Source: Cornus controversa (taxonomy: Eukaryota > Streptophyta > Magnoliopsida > Cornales > Cornaceae). From it: a stretch of DNA of 64,000 bases. This document shows positions 22,604-34,859 of the stretch, piece after piece. Positions within the stretch are counted from its first letter, which is position 1. The number at the start of each line of letters is the position of its first letter. The notes under the pieces were generated by a model that was given only the letters and a program-made list of their open reading frames with translations, had not been told where the DNA came from and did no database searches. The translations under genes were made by a program, and so were the position numbers. Location of the stretch: contig CM048848.1 of the NCBI GenBank assembly GCA_026545225.1, forward strand, positions 46,192,806 to 46,256,805, in the 5' to 3' direction.

Positions 22604-23032
22604 TTTTCATATATATACACGAACGAATGGTAGATATTTGTTTTAGACTTTAATCGAAAGAAATTTCATAAAGTAGTGGATCTTCAAACACTTTGAATAA
22701 GCATAGTCTGTGTAATGTCTCTATTACAACCTTTTTCAAATTCTTTCATCGCTGTTTTAGTCATTAGAACTTTGAAATAAATCATATCCAGCAATTAGAG
22801 TTGTCACCTACATTTTATATTTTTTCATTGTAAAAAGACCATAAAGATTTTTTAGAAAATGAGTTAGGATCTCCCAATACACTTGTAATTTTAGCAATAT
22901 TAGTGATCTAATGGGGTTATTTGTGGGTTGACAAGTATTAACGAATTTTAAAAAAAAAAATTGACTCCATGAAAACAAACAAGCTTATAAAGATGATTTT
23001 AAATTACAATAACTGAAAGAGGGGTAAAAAAA
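22604..23032. other. Spacer between TIR element and tRNA gene
   Basis: AT-rich and without a gene. On the minus strand the tRNA gene is followed by a run of seven T residues (AAAAAAA on the plus strand at about 23026-23032), a plausible RNA polymerase III terminator. Confidence 0.55.
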
Positions 23033-23104
23033 TGCGTCTGCCGGGAGTCGAACCCGGGTCTATTGCTTGGAAGGCAATTATCCTAACCGTTGGACTACAA
23101 ACGC
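23033..23104 (-). tRNA. tRNA-Gly (anticodon TCC)
   Basis: The minus strand folds as a complete 72-nt tRNA. The acceptor stem is GCGTTTG paired with CAGACGC, plus discriminator A. The D arm carries the box A sequence TAGTCCAACGG. The anticodon stem ATTGC/GCAAT encloses the loop CTTCCAA (anticodon TCC), and the T arm contains GGGTTCGACTCCC with box B GGTTCGACTCC. There is no intron. One acceptor pair is T-G instead of the usual C-G, which is tolerated. A poly-T terminator follows directly. It should be functional. Confidence 0.95.
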
Positions 23105-23189
23105 TTGCTGAAGAGAAACACCTCATAATATATATTTACCTACTTTTAGGAGTTTAAGTTTCCACTTCCCATAAGCCCTAGAATTAGCT

Positions 23190-26100
23190 ATGCGAAAAAA
23201 CACACTACTAACAGACATGGAGATGAGTTGCTGTATGTGGATGAGGCGAGTCATGGTGGGAACGAACTCTCTCCTTCTTCTCTCAAAAAGGCCTCCAATG
23301 ACCATTTCCTTCTCCACTTCAACTATAATTCCATCCATGTCCTCCCCTTCTTCCAAATTACTATTATCATCATTGTCTCTCAGCCTCCTCTCTTCCCATC
23401 GTCACTCGCTTTCAACCACCGCTCGTTGCTCACCACTGCCTTTCGTCTCAGCCGTTGATGATCACAATTGCTCCCCTACAGGTAAGGCTTTTCAAACACA
23501 CATGTATGTATTTATACAGCCCTTAATGTTATAGTAGTTACAAACCCATATGCACTTGGCTTGGTTTATATTTATTTCATTTTCATGGCCATAAATAGAC
23601 ATGATTATGGTTCTTTGAATTATTTTAATTATCCACATGCAAAATGGATGATTATGAATTATGGGTATAGGATTGTTGTAATTGTGATTTGTAACTTGAG
23701 AGTCGTTCTTGGTAGTAGGTGGTGACAAGAATGGAGTACCAAGAAAGGACTCAAAGGTGCTTCTGAAGGGAATGAGATATGCTGAATTTGAAGTACGTTT
23801 TTTGGGTTGCTTTATTTACTCTTGAGTGCTCTTTTTTGTGGTAATTGTTGTTGATTATTGCTATGTTGGTAGATATATTACTGAAACATATGTAAGGATG
23901 GAGTATTTGAACTGGAAAGAATACCCCTTTTTTTTCTTTAAAAAAAAAATTGCGTCTTTTGAAAATCTATACTACTAAAGAAAGTAAAACGTACCCCCTA
24001 CTTTTCTTGGGCTGGTTTCGAGAAAAAGCATGCCTGAGCTCTTATCCATTGCATGATAAAAGTGTGAGGACATTGGCTCAATTCTTAGGGTAGTGAGTTG
24101 TGCTAAGTAATGCCAAGGGTAATGTTTGTCTCCGGTCTTCCCTTTGCACTTGGGTTGCACTCCATGTGGGTGGGATCAGCACCAGGTAATGGTATTGTTT
24201 GTGTTGTTGGCGTTGTTACATTTGTTATACTACACACATGCAATGCCCTTTTGGCCTTGTTTCACACGGAAATTGCCATTTTTATTTTTTCGATTGATCT
24301 GAGAATACCATTTTCAGGAAACATGTTTTTTGGACTTGAGCAGAACCTAATGACCTTTCGTTAGTGCCTGTTTTTCTTTTCTTCTACTTTTGCTTAAGTT
24401 GTGGAACATTTTTATTTTTTTGATTGATCTGAGAATACCATTTTCAGGAAACACGTTTTTTGGACTTGAGCAGAACCTAATGACCTTTCGTTAGTGCCTG
24501 TTTTTCTTTTCTTCTACTTTTGCTTAAGTTGTGGAATTTTTTTTAAAAAGTGTAGTCAATTCACAGATTGATTTGAATTTTTTTTCTCAGATAAAATTTG
24601 ACTTGGTTGGTTGATGTAAATTTCAGTCTATGGAAATTTTTATAGCTCATCTATTTTAACAATAGGTTTCTAATCATTGATTTTGTTTCCAATTATATGT
24701 GAATCTGCTCAACAGAATTGGGTTCTGTCACGTGGTTACCGGGCTGGTCAGGCTTTAATGTTATGGAAGCGCCTTTATGGACACAATATTTGGGCACATT
24801 GCAGTGATGAACTGGAAGGTCGTGTGTACTTTTACTCTCTCTCTCTGCATTCCGGCTTTGCCAAGTGTTGAGAATTTAAATATTTAAGTTGCACCCTCTC
24901 TAACAGCTTAAGTTTTTTAGAGTAGATGGTTGTTAACATGGTTTCAGAACAGGTTTCTGCCATAGGCAAGGTCTTGAGTTCGAATCTCACCGTCACCCTA
25001 TTAAAATTGAAGCACGTGTTGGACCAAAAAGAAGGCCACACGTGAGGGGGCATGTTGAGGATTTAAATATTTAAGTTTCACCCTCTCTAATAGCTTAAAC
25101 TTTTAGAGTAGATGGTTGTTAACACCAAGAAAAGTCATTTGTTCTATCTACTTGTTTATGCTCAAATAGTCAAGACCGGGAAATACTCATTTCATTATTA
25201 TCTCTTGTAGGTTTAAACAAAGATTTCAAGAAAATGTTGAGTGAACATGCTGAATTCAGAGCATTGTCATTGAAAGATATTATCACGGCGTCTGATGGCA
25301 CGAAGAAGGTAGACATTATCTTTTCTCATTGTCTCTATGCTAGTCGCTCTTTTGGGTTGCCTATGTTATTTAAAATCTCATCATTGTTTGCATGTTAGGT
25401 TTCAGTCATTTAGTTGCAGTTCGTGAGAATCTTCTCATTGATTTTGAACTCGCAGGGGGTTGCAGATTTTGTTCACATTGGAAGATGGACTTGTAATAGA
25501 AACAGTTTTAATACTTTGTCCTAGGGGAAGGACTACTGTTTGCGTTTCAAGTCAAGTGGGCTGTGCCATGAATTGTCAGTTTTGCTACACTGGCAGGCAA
25601 GCTTTTATCCCATTCATTTGATATTGGCAATATAATTATTTCAAGTTATGGCATAGATAAGCTACATTTTTATCTTGCACCAATATCCATTTTGCAGGAT
25701 GGGTTTAAGAAGAAATTTAACTGCAGCTGAGATAGTAGATCAGGCTGTATTTGCACGGCGTCTCTTCTCAAGTGAAGTTGGCTCCATTACAAATGTTGTA
25801 TTCATGGTAGGTATAAAATTTAGAGAGCACTTCAATTTACCAAAAGTTTCCCACTAGGATGAACAAAATCCAAATGCTTTATTGCCAAGAACCTATGTAA
25901 TTCTGTTAATTAGACTCAATTAAATAGCTTGGACTGCAGCATGTAATTATGTATGTTGCACATCACATAGTGATCTTACCTGCTTCTGATAAAGTTTATA
26001 CTTGAGGGATCATGGTTTGCAATCGCGGTTGTCAACATGGACGCAGTGTAATGGAATCGAGCCCGCATCGACATAACGTAATGGAATTGGTTATCGCGGT

Positions 26101-29100
26101 TATAAATTTTTTTCAACCTCGCACATAAGCCCAAAAATGCATCGATACGCTACTTTTTACAATATAATTAAATAAAAATAGGTTTTTAGTGAATTATAGT
26201 AATTTTTATTGAATTTTTAAAAACCATTTAACATAAGTAATGGAGATTTATAAATTCTAAGTCGTTGTCCTTATTAAAAATGTTTAGTGAGTATATTTTT
26301 CACTAAATTAATGAATAAAATAGACTTAAACATGAAATAAATAAAAGATTTTATTTAAATTAAATAAAAACTATTATTAAATATAATAAAGATGTAATGT
26401 AAAAAAGTGGTAAATTTCTTTTTCATTCTCTCAAAGTCTACTGTTCAATTCTCATTCTTTACTTGCATATTTTAACATTCTTATTTTTTTTTCTTCCAAT
26501 TTTAACATTCTAAATTAGAACAATAAATGTTTTAAGATTCTAAAAATTAATTGTTGGAGCATTAGTTAAAAAAGCTCCTGTTGTATAGTGGTTAAAAGCC
26601 TTTTAACACTGCCCAGATAGAGCCCAGGACTCAGGTCACAAGGTCTCTCATTTTATTTAAAAAGAAAGACCTGCTGGAGCATTAGAATAAATTTTGTTGT
26701 TGGAGTACTAATGCCAAGAAGACAGCGTGAAATAGTTGTTAGAAGCTTTAAAGAGTTTTTACTGAGAGAGCCCGTGTTCAAGTCTCGCCAGGTTATTATT
26801 TTATTTTATTTTTTTGAAACCCCAAAAAAAAAACTATTGGAGTCGGGCCAGTTCTCTGACGGAACCGGGCGATGTAACAACTAGCCGGCCGTTTCTAGTT
26901 AGAATCGCGAACCAGCCTGTTCGAGTGTGAAATTTGAGTCCCACCGATATATCGGTGAGACTCAGTAACGGGCTGTCCAAAACCCATTGCGAATCGGCCG
27001 GTTCGCCCAAACCGTGTGAGGGATGCATTTTTTTGCAATTTGCTGATAAGGTTTTTGCTCTCCAGTTATATTATTGGCCAAGTTGCACATCTAATCTTCC
27101 TTTTAATATGAGCTTTGGTTTTACATGCCTATAGTTCTGGAATTAGCAGCAAATCCATTATGTATGTCTGACTATGTTGAATGGACTTGGGTATGTGTCA
27201 AGTGCAGGTATGAATTCCAAGCGTCGGATGTATCATATTTCCAGACAGAACACATGGACACTGCCAAGTATTCACATTAAATTATTGGATATGTCTTTTA
27301 GGTGCATATCCCATACTCATGGCCGAGTATTTTGAGTCTGACATGGGTACTTCACCTAGTTTTGAAGAGTCCATGTAACACAGTCTCTTGATGAATGCTT
27401 GCAAGAATTTGTCTCCTCACTGGTTGAAATTTAATTCAGCATTGGATTACTTTTCGGTTTTTCCTGTCTGATTTACATTTGAACTGATCTATTTTAAATG
27501 GGCATGGATATATGGTGTTGGATGTCGGTGCGTATCAGATTTGTATAATCCAAAAACCCTAGGACATGGAGTCACAACTAAATACTTATACAAAATTTAC
27601 TTTTGCATACATTTTTTATTTTATAGGGCAAAATAGAGCGTTCAACATTTTTACACAGCCAGTTCCAAGCCCGAATAAAGGAGGAGGTTTGCATTAGGTA
27701 ACTTGATAGCCAACCTAAAACTTTATCAAGACCAATTTGAACATGAATCGTCTATAGCCTTAGATAGAGCGGAATGAAAACGTAGAATTCATATAACCAA
27801 CCCCAAGTAGTTGGGAGAAAGACTTGGTTGTTGTATAGAGTGTTCAACATGTACTTGACTAGTTTCAAATTTAACTGTGAAACATAGTAAGGGAGAATAC
27901 AGTTGATTTTACGGATATCCAAGTATCGAATGTCAACCGCCAACTTCACTCTTTAAAAGAGTCCACACAACTGTAGGGCCTTATATCCCAAGTCCCTTGG
28001 TTGCTTATCCAACCACTTTTATCTTTCTTCTCCATCCTTACATTACAATATTTGTAATTGAGACTGCAGACCCTTGGTTCTAAGGAGGTATTTGGACTGC
28101 TTCTTGCACACCTGGTTGTAGTTGAATTCCGACCACCCCAACAATCAACATACACACTAGTGCGAGGATGTAATGAAGTTCTTAATTATATCAGAAGTTC
28201 ATGGAGGATTAGTGCACCTGTGACAGTCATATGAAAAGCTTGCTTTTATGTTGATTACTCTCTGGACATCCTTTTTGTGTGTGTGTGTGGGGGGGGGGGG
28301 GGGGTGAGTCTGATTTTGTAATATTCTGTCGTGATCTAATCATTGTAAGAAAATGAACTTGTAGGGGATGGGAGAACCACTTCACAACATTGAAAATGTC
28401 ATAAAAGCTGCAGACATATTGATACATGAGCAAGGTCTGATTTTGTAATATTCTGTCGGGATCTAATCATTGTAAGAAAATGAACTTGTAGGGGATGGGA
28501 GAACCACTTCACAACATTGAAAATGTCATAAAAGCTGCAGACATATTGATACATGAGCAAGGTCTGCATTTTAGTCCTCGAAAAGTTACTGTTTCAACCA
28601 GTGGGCTTGTCCCCCAGATGAAACGTTTCCTCCATGAATCTAATTGTGCTTTAGCAGTTAGCTTAAATGCAACAACTGATGAGGTATTCTTCTTCCAGCT
28701 TTAAGTTCATTGGCTCTGAGTGAGGCAGATGATTGATTGCCCCTTCTGCAAAATATTGCAGGTCAGAAACTGGATCATGCCAATTAACCGGAAGTACAAG
28801 TTAAGTTTGCTTCTTGACACACTTCGGGAGGAACTTCGTTCCAGAAGTAACTACAAAGTTCTGTTTGAATATGTAATGCTAGCAGGAATTAATGACAGGT
28901 CAGATCATTTCCCTTTGCACACTATCTGGGATGAATACTTTGTCTAGGCTACCTGCAGTTTTTTGTGCTTCTCCATACCATTAAAATTGCATAGTTATTG
29001 TTATTCATGATTTACGCAGATGATTTGAATGTGCTGAATATTTCATCACCCATATATTATTCAGACTGGATGGTCCATCTGTTTACTTGCAATAGTATCA

Positions 29101-31944
29101 GTTTGCCATTTACTTTGGTGAGAATATCATTTAGTTGGCAACTGAATTAGACATCATCTGTTTGGTTAGGATGATATCCATCAGTTAGGCTTTTCTTTTA
29201 ACTATCTCTACAGCATTTAGGTATTGATAAGTGGTTGACTTCCCTTATGGTCTCTGTCGTCCCCCCACCTCCCCCCAACACACACACACACACACAAAGA
29301 AAAAAAAAAAGAATTAAACAAACCAACTCCCAAAACAAAAACATAAACAAAAACAAACAAAAAAAGGAAAGAAAGAAAGAAAGAAAAAGAAATTGTGCAT
29401 AAAAAGTGCAAGAAGCATGACCTCTCAAGAAGCAAATGACATTTCCTTTTATTGTTCTATGGCAGCGACTAATATGGTGGGAAGTTTCTTAAAGTCCAAT
29501 CAAAAGTCTCACATTTGTTTGGGTATTTTCTAGCTATTGGATTTTGCCTCTTCTAGTTGTTCCCTTGTTGCAACTCCATTAGTAAAATAAACTTCAATTT
29601 TAGCCATAACCTCTCATATTTGTACTCTTATAATTGTTCTCATATCTTTCGTTATTTACAATAGTATAATTAATGCACTCAAATTAGGAGAACTATATAA
29701 AATAGGTAATTCTTTTATTAGGCTGCCAACGAGTCGGATTCGGACCAAATCTAGCTTGATCCAATTTGAATCCAACAAGGAATATTTGTGATGAAATCTG
29801 ATTTGATAATCTGATGGATTATCTATTATTGAATCCATGTTAGATTTGTGATCAAGTTAGGAGAAATATATAAAATAACTAATTCTTTTATTAGGCCTGC
29901 CAACGAGTTGGATTTGAACTGAATCTAGCTTGATCCAATCTGATTTCGATAAGGAATATTTGTAATCATATCCGATCCAATAATCTGATAGATTATTTGT
30001 TATTGAATCCATGTCAGATTTGCTGTTTATTGGATATACCATCTGATAACTTGGTTTGTTAAAAGGTGTAATTTTGTTAATAATATCCATATAGATTAGA
30101 AAAAGAGAGAGAAGACAAAAAGTAGAACAAAAAAGAGAAGAAATTTAAATTTTTAATTATTTGTGAAGGAAAAAAATTAAGAGAGAGAAGAAGAAGAGAA
30201 AAAATAAGGAAAATTTAAGATAATTAGTAAGAGTTGTGATAATATACATGATAAACTACTATTTAAACAAATTTTGATTAATTTTTCATCAAATGCACTC
30301 CAATCGAATGATAGATAATATATTATAGCATATTATATACTTATATTATGTCAGATCGGATTATTATAACTTCAAATTGACTATAATTCATATATGGTTA
30401 GTTACTTTAACGGATTATCTGATTTGAATAGTTAACAGATTGTTGAATTAAATTTCTATCCATATCTAAGATAAGGGTGGCAATTCGTGTTCTCGTGTCG
30501 TGTCGATCTATAGGAATTCTACTAAACAGCTCAATCCTAACCCGACCCATTTAATAATCGTGTCAGAGGCCCTCAACACTAACCCAACCTGTTTATTAAA
30601 CGTGTTATTCGTGTTGACCCGTGTAACCCGTTTAATAAACATATCCTATAATGACACGACTTGTTTAATAACCTTTTTAATCCATTTAACTTATATTATA
30701 TGAGTTTCTCCACCCCTAAAAATCTCTCTGAAGATTATATAAAAATAAAGTATATAGCAATACATAATCCTAAAACCAAACTATATTATAAATTTTGTAT
30801 CTATATATAAACTTAAAAATATACTAAGATGATTCAACAACAGAGAAAATATCATAACAATCTCATCCTTGCATTTTATAATTACATTAGTCCTGTAAAC
30901 AAACAAATAGATTACAAACAATTGCAATATATATAACTATGTATATATAAGTTTGTATAAAACCATAATATATGAATAACTCATATTATAATTGTGTTGT
31001 AATCGTGTCGTAATCGTGTCGCGGGTTAGACAGCTTAAACCCAAACCCAACCCATTTTTTGCGTGTCGTGTTCGTGTCAACCCATTTATTAAACGTGTCG
31101 GCTTATCTCAAATCCAAACCCACTTAATTCGTGTCGTGTTCAAGTCGTGTTGTCGTGTCGTGTCCAATTTTGCCACCCCTAATCAAAGAGTTATCGGATC
31201 ACATTCAGATCGGATTCAGATCAAAATTCAATTCATTGACAGACCTATTCCTTATGTTGAGATGAATTTAACTTCATTTTTGAATGTACAGTAATAAGGA
31301 GTTATACTATAGTAGCCGAAGTTTCTAACCAAAACAGAGGCCCGAAAACCTCACGGTCTTCTGAAGTAGCACAGTGGGACCCATGCGGGTCCCGCTGTGG
31401 TGCATCAGAGGTCGGCTATCTATTTCGGTTAGGCACCTCCGAACTAATCATTTCCAAATTATAAAAGGTAGGATAGTTACCCACAGAAATCGGTAGAAGG
31501 TTATTAATTTAGATGAATGATTAATAATTTTGACAAGGTGGTCAGTATTAACAAGATTTATTAATTAGTTTGACATAAGTTTCACATCAATTGCATAGTA
31601 ATTGAAATTAAATATTTTAAATTTCACATTAATTTGTATATCTTTCTATTTGCAGCATTGAGGATGCAAAGAGGCTTATTGATCTTGTCCAGGGTATACC
31701 ATGCAAGATCAACCTCATCTCATTCAACCCTCACTCTGGGTCCCAGTTTAAACCAACCAGGGATGAGAAGATGATTGAGTTTCGAAATATTCTCGCCGAA
31801 GCAGGGTGTGTTGTTTTCCTGCGACCCAGTAGAGGGGATGATCAGATGGCTGCCTGCGGCCAGCTTGGCAAGCCTGGTGAAATCCAGGCTCCCTTGCTCC
31901 GGATTCCAGCTCAATTCCAAACGGTATTAGGAGCCGCAATTTGA
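23190..31944 (+). CDS. RlmN/Cfr-family radical-SAM rRNA/tRNA methyltransferase, 474 aa, nine exons
   Basis: The exons are 23190-23481, 23719-23792, 24716-24818, 25211-25308, 25466-25596, 25698-25806, 28492-28683, 28762-28898 and 31656-31944, frame-continuous. The product should methylate C2 of adenine in large-subunit rRNA or tRNA, as bacterial RlmN does. It has the [4Fe-4S] radical-SAM motif C222-x3-C226-x2-C229 (CAMNCQFC), a [11 protein letters not shown]-binding stretch (residues about 270-277), the MPINRKY block, and the catalytic C446 in AACGQL. The first 95 residues are Ser/Leu-rich, basic and poorly conserved, fitting a plastid or mitochondrial transit peptide. A second in-frame ATG at 23217 is an alternative start. 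Intron 5 uses a GC donor (25597-25598). Intron 3 holds a complete TRIM, intron 6 a partial duplicate of exon 7, and intron 8 nested transposons. The family is clear; the organelle and exact RNA target are inferred. Confidence 0.9.
24278..24537 (+). repeat. Recent 130-bp tandem duplication in RlmN intron 2
   Basis: Two nearly identical copies (24278-24407 and 24408-24537) both contain GATTGATCTGAGAATACC and the TTGGACTTGAGCAGAACC block. They differ at only a few positions, so the event is recent. It does not touch an exon. Confidence 0.85.
24866..25124 (+). mobile_element. Complete TRIM retrotransposon with TSD CCAAG
   Basis: Two 72-73 bp direct terminal repeats (24866-24938 and 25053-25124) begin TGTTGAG and end GTTGTTAACA. 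The left one is followed at once by a primer-binding site, TGGTTTCAGAAC, close to the tRNA-iMet type TGGTATCAGAGC. The right one is preceded by a polypurine tract, GTGAGGGGGCA. CCAAG flanks the whole unit (24861-24865 and 25125-25129), a 5-bp target duplication. The internal part is only about 114 bp and non-coding; it carries a box B-like GAGTTCGAATCTC. It lies in RlmN intron 3 in the sense orientation. Confidence 0.9.
25807..28307. other. RlmN intron 6, first part: repeats and SINE-like pieces
   Basis: This part of a 2.7 kb intron is mostly non-coding. Two tRNA-like segments, near 26574-26640 (TGTATAGTGGTTAA, box A-like) and 26715-26800 (GTGTTCAAGTCTCGCC, box B-like), suggest SINE remnants. 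A TG microsatellite and a 16-base G run (28289-28304) precede the duplicated exon segment. Confidence 0.45.
28308..28561 (+). repeat. 127-bp tandem duplication spanning an acceptor and the start of exon 7
   Basis: Copy 1 (28308-28434) and copy 2 (28435-28561) are nearly identical. Each contains intron end sequence, the TTGTAG acceptor and the first part of exon 7 (GGGATGGGAGAACCAC...GAGCAAG). Only copy 2 runs on into the rest of exon 7, so its acceptor (exon start 28492) gives the full protein. Use of the first acceptor (28365) without further splicing would read GMGEPLHN... and reach a stop soon after copy 1. Confidence 0.9.
29682..30035. repeat. 175-bp tandem duplication in RlmN intron 8
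   Basis: Two diverged copies start with TTAGGAGAA(C/A)TATATAAAATA at 29682 and 29857 and continue through GCCAACGAGT..., GGAATATTTGT and TATTGAATCCATGT. The duplicated block includes the left terminus of the TIR element at 29720. Confidence 0.75.
29720..31246. mobile_element. Outer TIR element hosting a nested MITE
   Basis: The left end AGGCTGCCAACGA (second copy AGGCCTGCCAACGA) is mirrored by the right end TCATTGACAGACCT. The ends are rich in GATC(C)GAATC motifs in both orientations. The element is split by the copy-B MITE at 30475-31180, which therefore inserted later. It lies wholly within RlmN intron 8. Confidence 0.5.
30475..31180. mobile_element. Non-autonomous TIR element, copy B, nested
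   Basis: This is a full-length relative of copy A at 9571-10218. It begins GGGTGGCAATTCGTG and ends CAATTTTGCCACCCCT. The CGTGTCGTG repeats at both ends are better preserved than in copy A. No ORF is expected to be functional. Confidence 0.7.
31290..31465. mobile_element. Foldback MITE-like hairpin
   Basis: CACAGTGGGACC and GGTCCCGCTGTG form a near-perfect stem around 31369-31400, and the arms continue outward more loosely (GAAGTTTCTAACC against GGTTAGGCACCTCC). It lies in RlmN intron 8. Confidence 0.45.
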
Positions 31945-34473
31945 CTGCCTACTGTACAGACAGATTATTTGTCAAAATGGTTAAACACAAACACCTCGTC
32001 CTTCCACCGGAGATGATACGAAGGATAATCATTAGAATTTAATGGCTGCAGGGATTATTTCTGCATTCCCATGGGCTTGTCAGGGTAGTGCATTGTTTTG
32101 GGGTGAATTCAGCTTATCATTCAATGTAACCTTAAATCATCTTCGAATTTTCCCTCTAATTATATCCCTTTCTTGACCTAACCCATTGTTAGGTATTTGG
32201 CAGCCGTGCTAGGAATGAAGCCAACTTCTTCCCTCACAGTATGAATACTCTTTAGAGATCATGAAGGTTATAGTTACAATGCTCGTATTCGATAATCAAA
32301 TGCAAGTATGTGATTTATCGTAAACTAGAGGACAGATTGTAGAAAAGAGTCTCGATACAAGCCTATGGTGTGGTGGGGGGACTAAAATCCTCTCCTGTGA
32401 GGAGTTTTTCGCAATTTCGTTCAGTGACAATATTTATAATAATTGACAGCGACTCACAATAGCTAGCTGATATCAATGTTATCCATTTTGTAATGTATTG
32501 GAAGAAATTGCGAAAACTCTCCAGGAGAGGATTTTAGTTCACGCGGGCTGTAAAGTAATTTTATAATATTTTAGAAATTTTTTAAATTTTATTTTTATTA
32601 TTATAAGAAAATATAAAAAATAAAATTTTATTAGCAGTGAAATTCTTCTCATACACAATTTTTGTTATATATAATAATTTTACCTCTGAAATTTGGTTAC
32701 TTTGGGAACTATTATCTTCACAAGAAACAAAACAGGAGAAACTTGGACAAGCACTGTGTGGCAGGCACACACCTTTCTCTGCTCCGGAGAAGACGAGTCT
32801 TGTTCCAGCAGTGTGAAAGTTTGGAATGTGGGCCCACCACTAATAAAAGCAGATTCTATTCTCAGTGAAAGCAGATTCTATTGTCATTCAAATTTATGGC
32901 TTATAAATTTAATTTTAACAAAAATTTTAATATTAAATTTAACAAGAAGATGTAGAATTGAGATTTGTAGAGTTTAAGAGAGATTTGATGGTGAAAAATT
33001 TAATTTTTTTTTTTATAATATCTTTTTTTCCTTTGATGAGTCCACTTTTTTTAATAATATCTAATAATTTCTTAATTGAAAAAAAAAATCAAAAATCTCT
33101 CTTGTTTATCACTTCTTGCACTAACCAAGAGGTGCTTTAAAAGATATTGTTTTAGAATACTAATTTGAACTTGCATGAACTTTACTTTTGAATTTGCACT
33201 AATTGCACCTTCATTTCAAACTTGCACGACATTTACTTCGAAGTTCAACACATTTACTTTGAAATTCACCACAATTATTTTGAACTTGCATCACCATTGT
33301 TTTGAAATAAAAGTGGTGCATACTTGAAGAAAGAAGTGGTTTGATTTTGAATTAATAGTGGTGCAAATGTGAAGCACAATGGGTGAAATTTTGAAGTAAA
33401 ATTATTGTAATCTCAGAGTAAAGGTGGTGCAATCTTTTATTTTGATTTTTGACTACTTTTATTTTATTGCACCACCTTTACTTTGTGATTACAATAATCG
33501 GGAGATGATGTTTGGTTTTACTTTGTAATTATCGTAATATGAGGTTACGTTACTAATAAAAGTGGCAATCGCTCCTAAAATGATGTTTGGCTGATGTGAC
33601 GCATTTTATATGTAGGATTTGCATTGCCAGACATTAAAAAAGATTTTGATACAGAGTTAATTTATACATTAAAAAAGATTTTGATTGAGTTAATTTATAT
33701 CATACATACCGACAAAGTGAATACATTTAAAAGAATTATGATCATGTTTGGATTGGCTTTTGAAAAGCGACTTTCGACTTTTTAAACTCAAAAGTCAATT
33801 TAAAGAGTGTTTAAATTGATAAGGCGGAAGAGTTTCAGAGTTCAAAAAGAGCGTTTAAAGAAAACGGGTGGATACCAACTTTCTGATTTAGCTTCTGTTT
33901 CCCTTTTTCTTATGCGTAAAAGTTGAAATAAAATATCTGTCAAATGGACATATGTGACTTAAATACTAAGAAAGAGGTAACATTTTTCACTGTTTGGTAA
34001 GAGAAGAAGCGTTAAGTATAATTTTACTAGTATAGCCTTGATCATACGAGACAAAGTTGATATAATTGAGGGCAATAATGCTTTCAATTTTATTCAACAA
34101 ATATCATTTTCTTTCCCTCTTATATTTGCTTCCACTTTTGAATGGAAACAAACAGAGAAATGCTTCGTACATTCTGGCATTTCTGGTCTCTTTCTCTTTT
34201 ACCCCCTTTTTCCCATCTACCGAAGTAACCAAACATAGCATATGTGGGCCCTTAGCCTGACTTAAAAGTGTTTTGGACATATAAAGTAATTAATGATCAC
34301 AGTTCCACCCACGAGATAATAAACATGTTGTGCATTAGGGTTTATCTAGATGCTTCTGTCCCAATGATGCACTTTGACTATTTGAGTATATATATATAAT
34401 AACATTTGATTACTAGTGTTCAATAAACCAAATTTTATAGTGCATCACGTGGTTCATGCCAAATATCACTCTA
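31945..34473. other. RlmN 3' flank and spacer with a small hairpin MITE
   Basis: The first few hundred bases are probably the RlmN 3' UTR. A small inverted-repeat element is visible at about 32380-32540: ACTAAAATCCTCTCC against GGAGAGGATTTTAGT, with CGCAATTTC against GAAATTGCG inside. The rest is AT-rich, with no gene recognised. Confidence 0.5.
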
Positions 34474-34476
34474 TTA

Positions 34477-34859
34477 GGGCCCGTTTGGCAACAACGATTT
34501 TGTTATGGAGTGTGTTGAGCATGGTTTGGAAACATGTTTGGTAACGTAAAATTTGTTGCTAAGATTTTTAAAAATTAAAATATGAAAACATGTTTGATAA
34601 GAAAGTGTTGCAAAATTAAAAAATGAAATGGCTACTTACAAAAGACCACTTAATTTTATTTTTTTTCATTTTGGTAATGTTCATCGCTCCATTGTTTTTG
34701 CTACAGTGCAAAAATATTGGTAAACACTAATTTTTTGTTTCTGATTTGACATCTTTTCGACAATAAATGCAGTAAGTATTATTCAAATGGCAACGAAAGT
34801 TACCAAGTATGTTTTTGTGTTTTACTTTACTACAATATCGCAACAGGACCAACGGGCCC
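34477..34859. mobile_element. Tourist-type (PIF/Harbinger) MITE with TTA duplication
   Basis: A 383-bp element has termini GGGCCCGTTTGGCAACAACG and, inverted, CGCAACAGGACCAACGGGCCC. It is flanked by TTA on both sides (34474-34476 and 34860-34862). A 3-bp TTA/TAA target and GGGCCCGTT ends are typical of PIF/Harbinger MITEs. It is non-coding. Confidence 0.75.

Noticed and set aside
24950-24992. Box B-like GAGTTCGAATCTC as part of a tRNA gene or SINE
   Set aside because: It lies inside the complete TRIM and there is no matching tRNA fold or box A.
28365-28434. First copy of the exon 7 start as the true exon 7
   Set aside because: It does not continue into the conserved sequence after HEQG and would hit a stop; the second copy gives the full protein.
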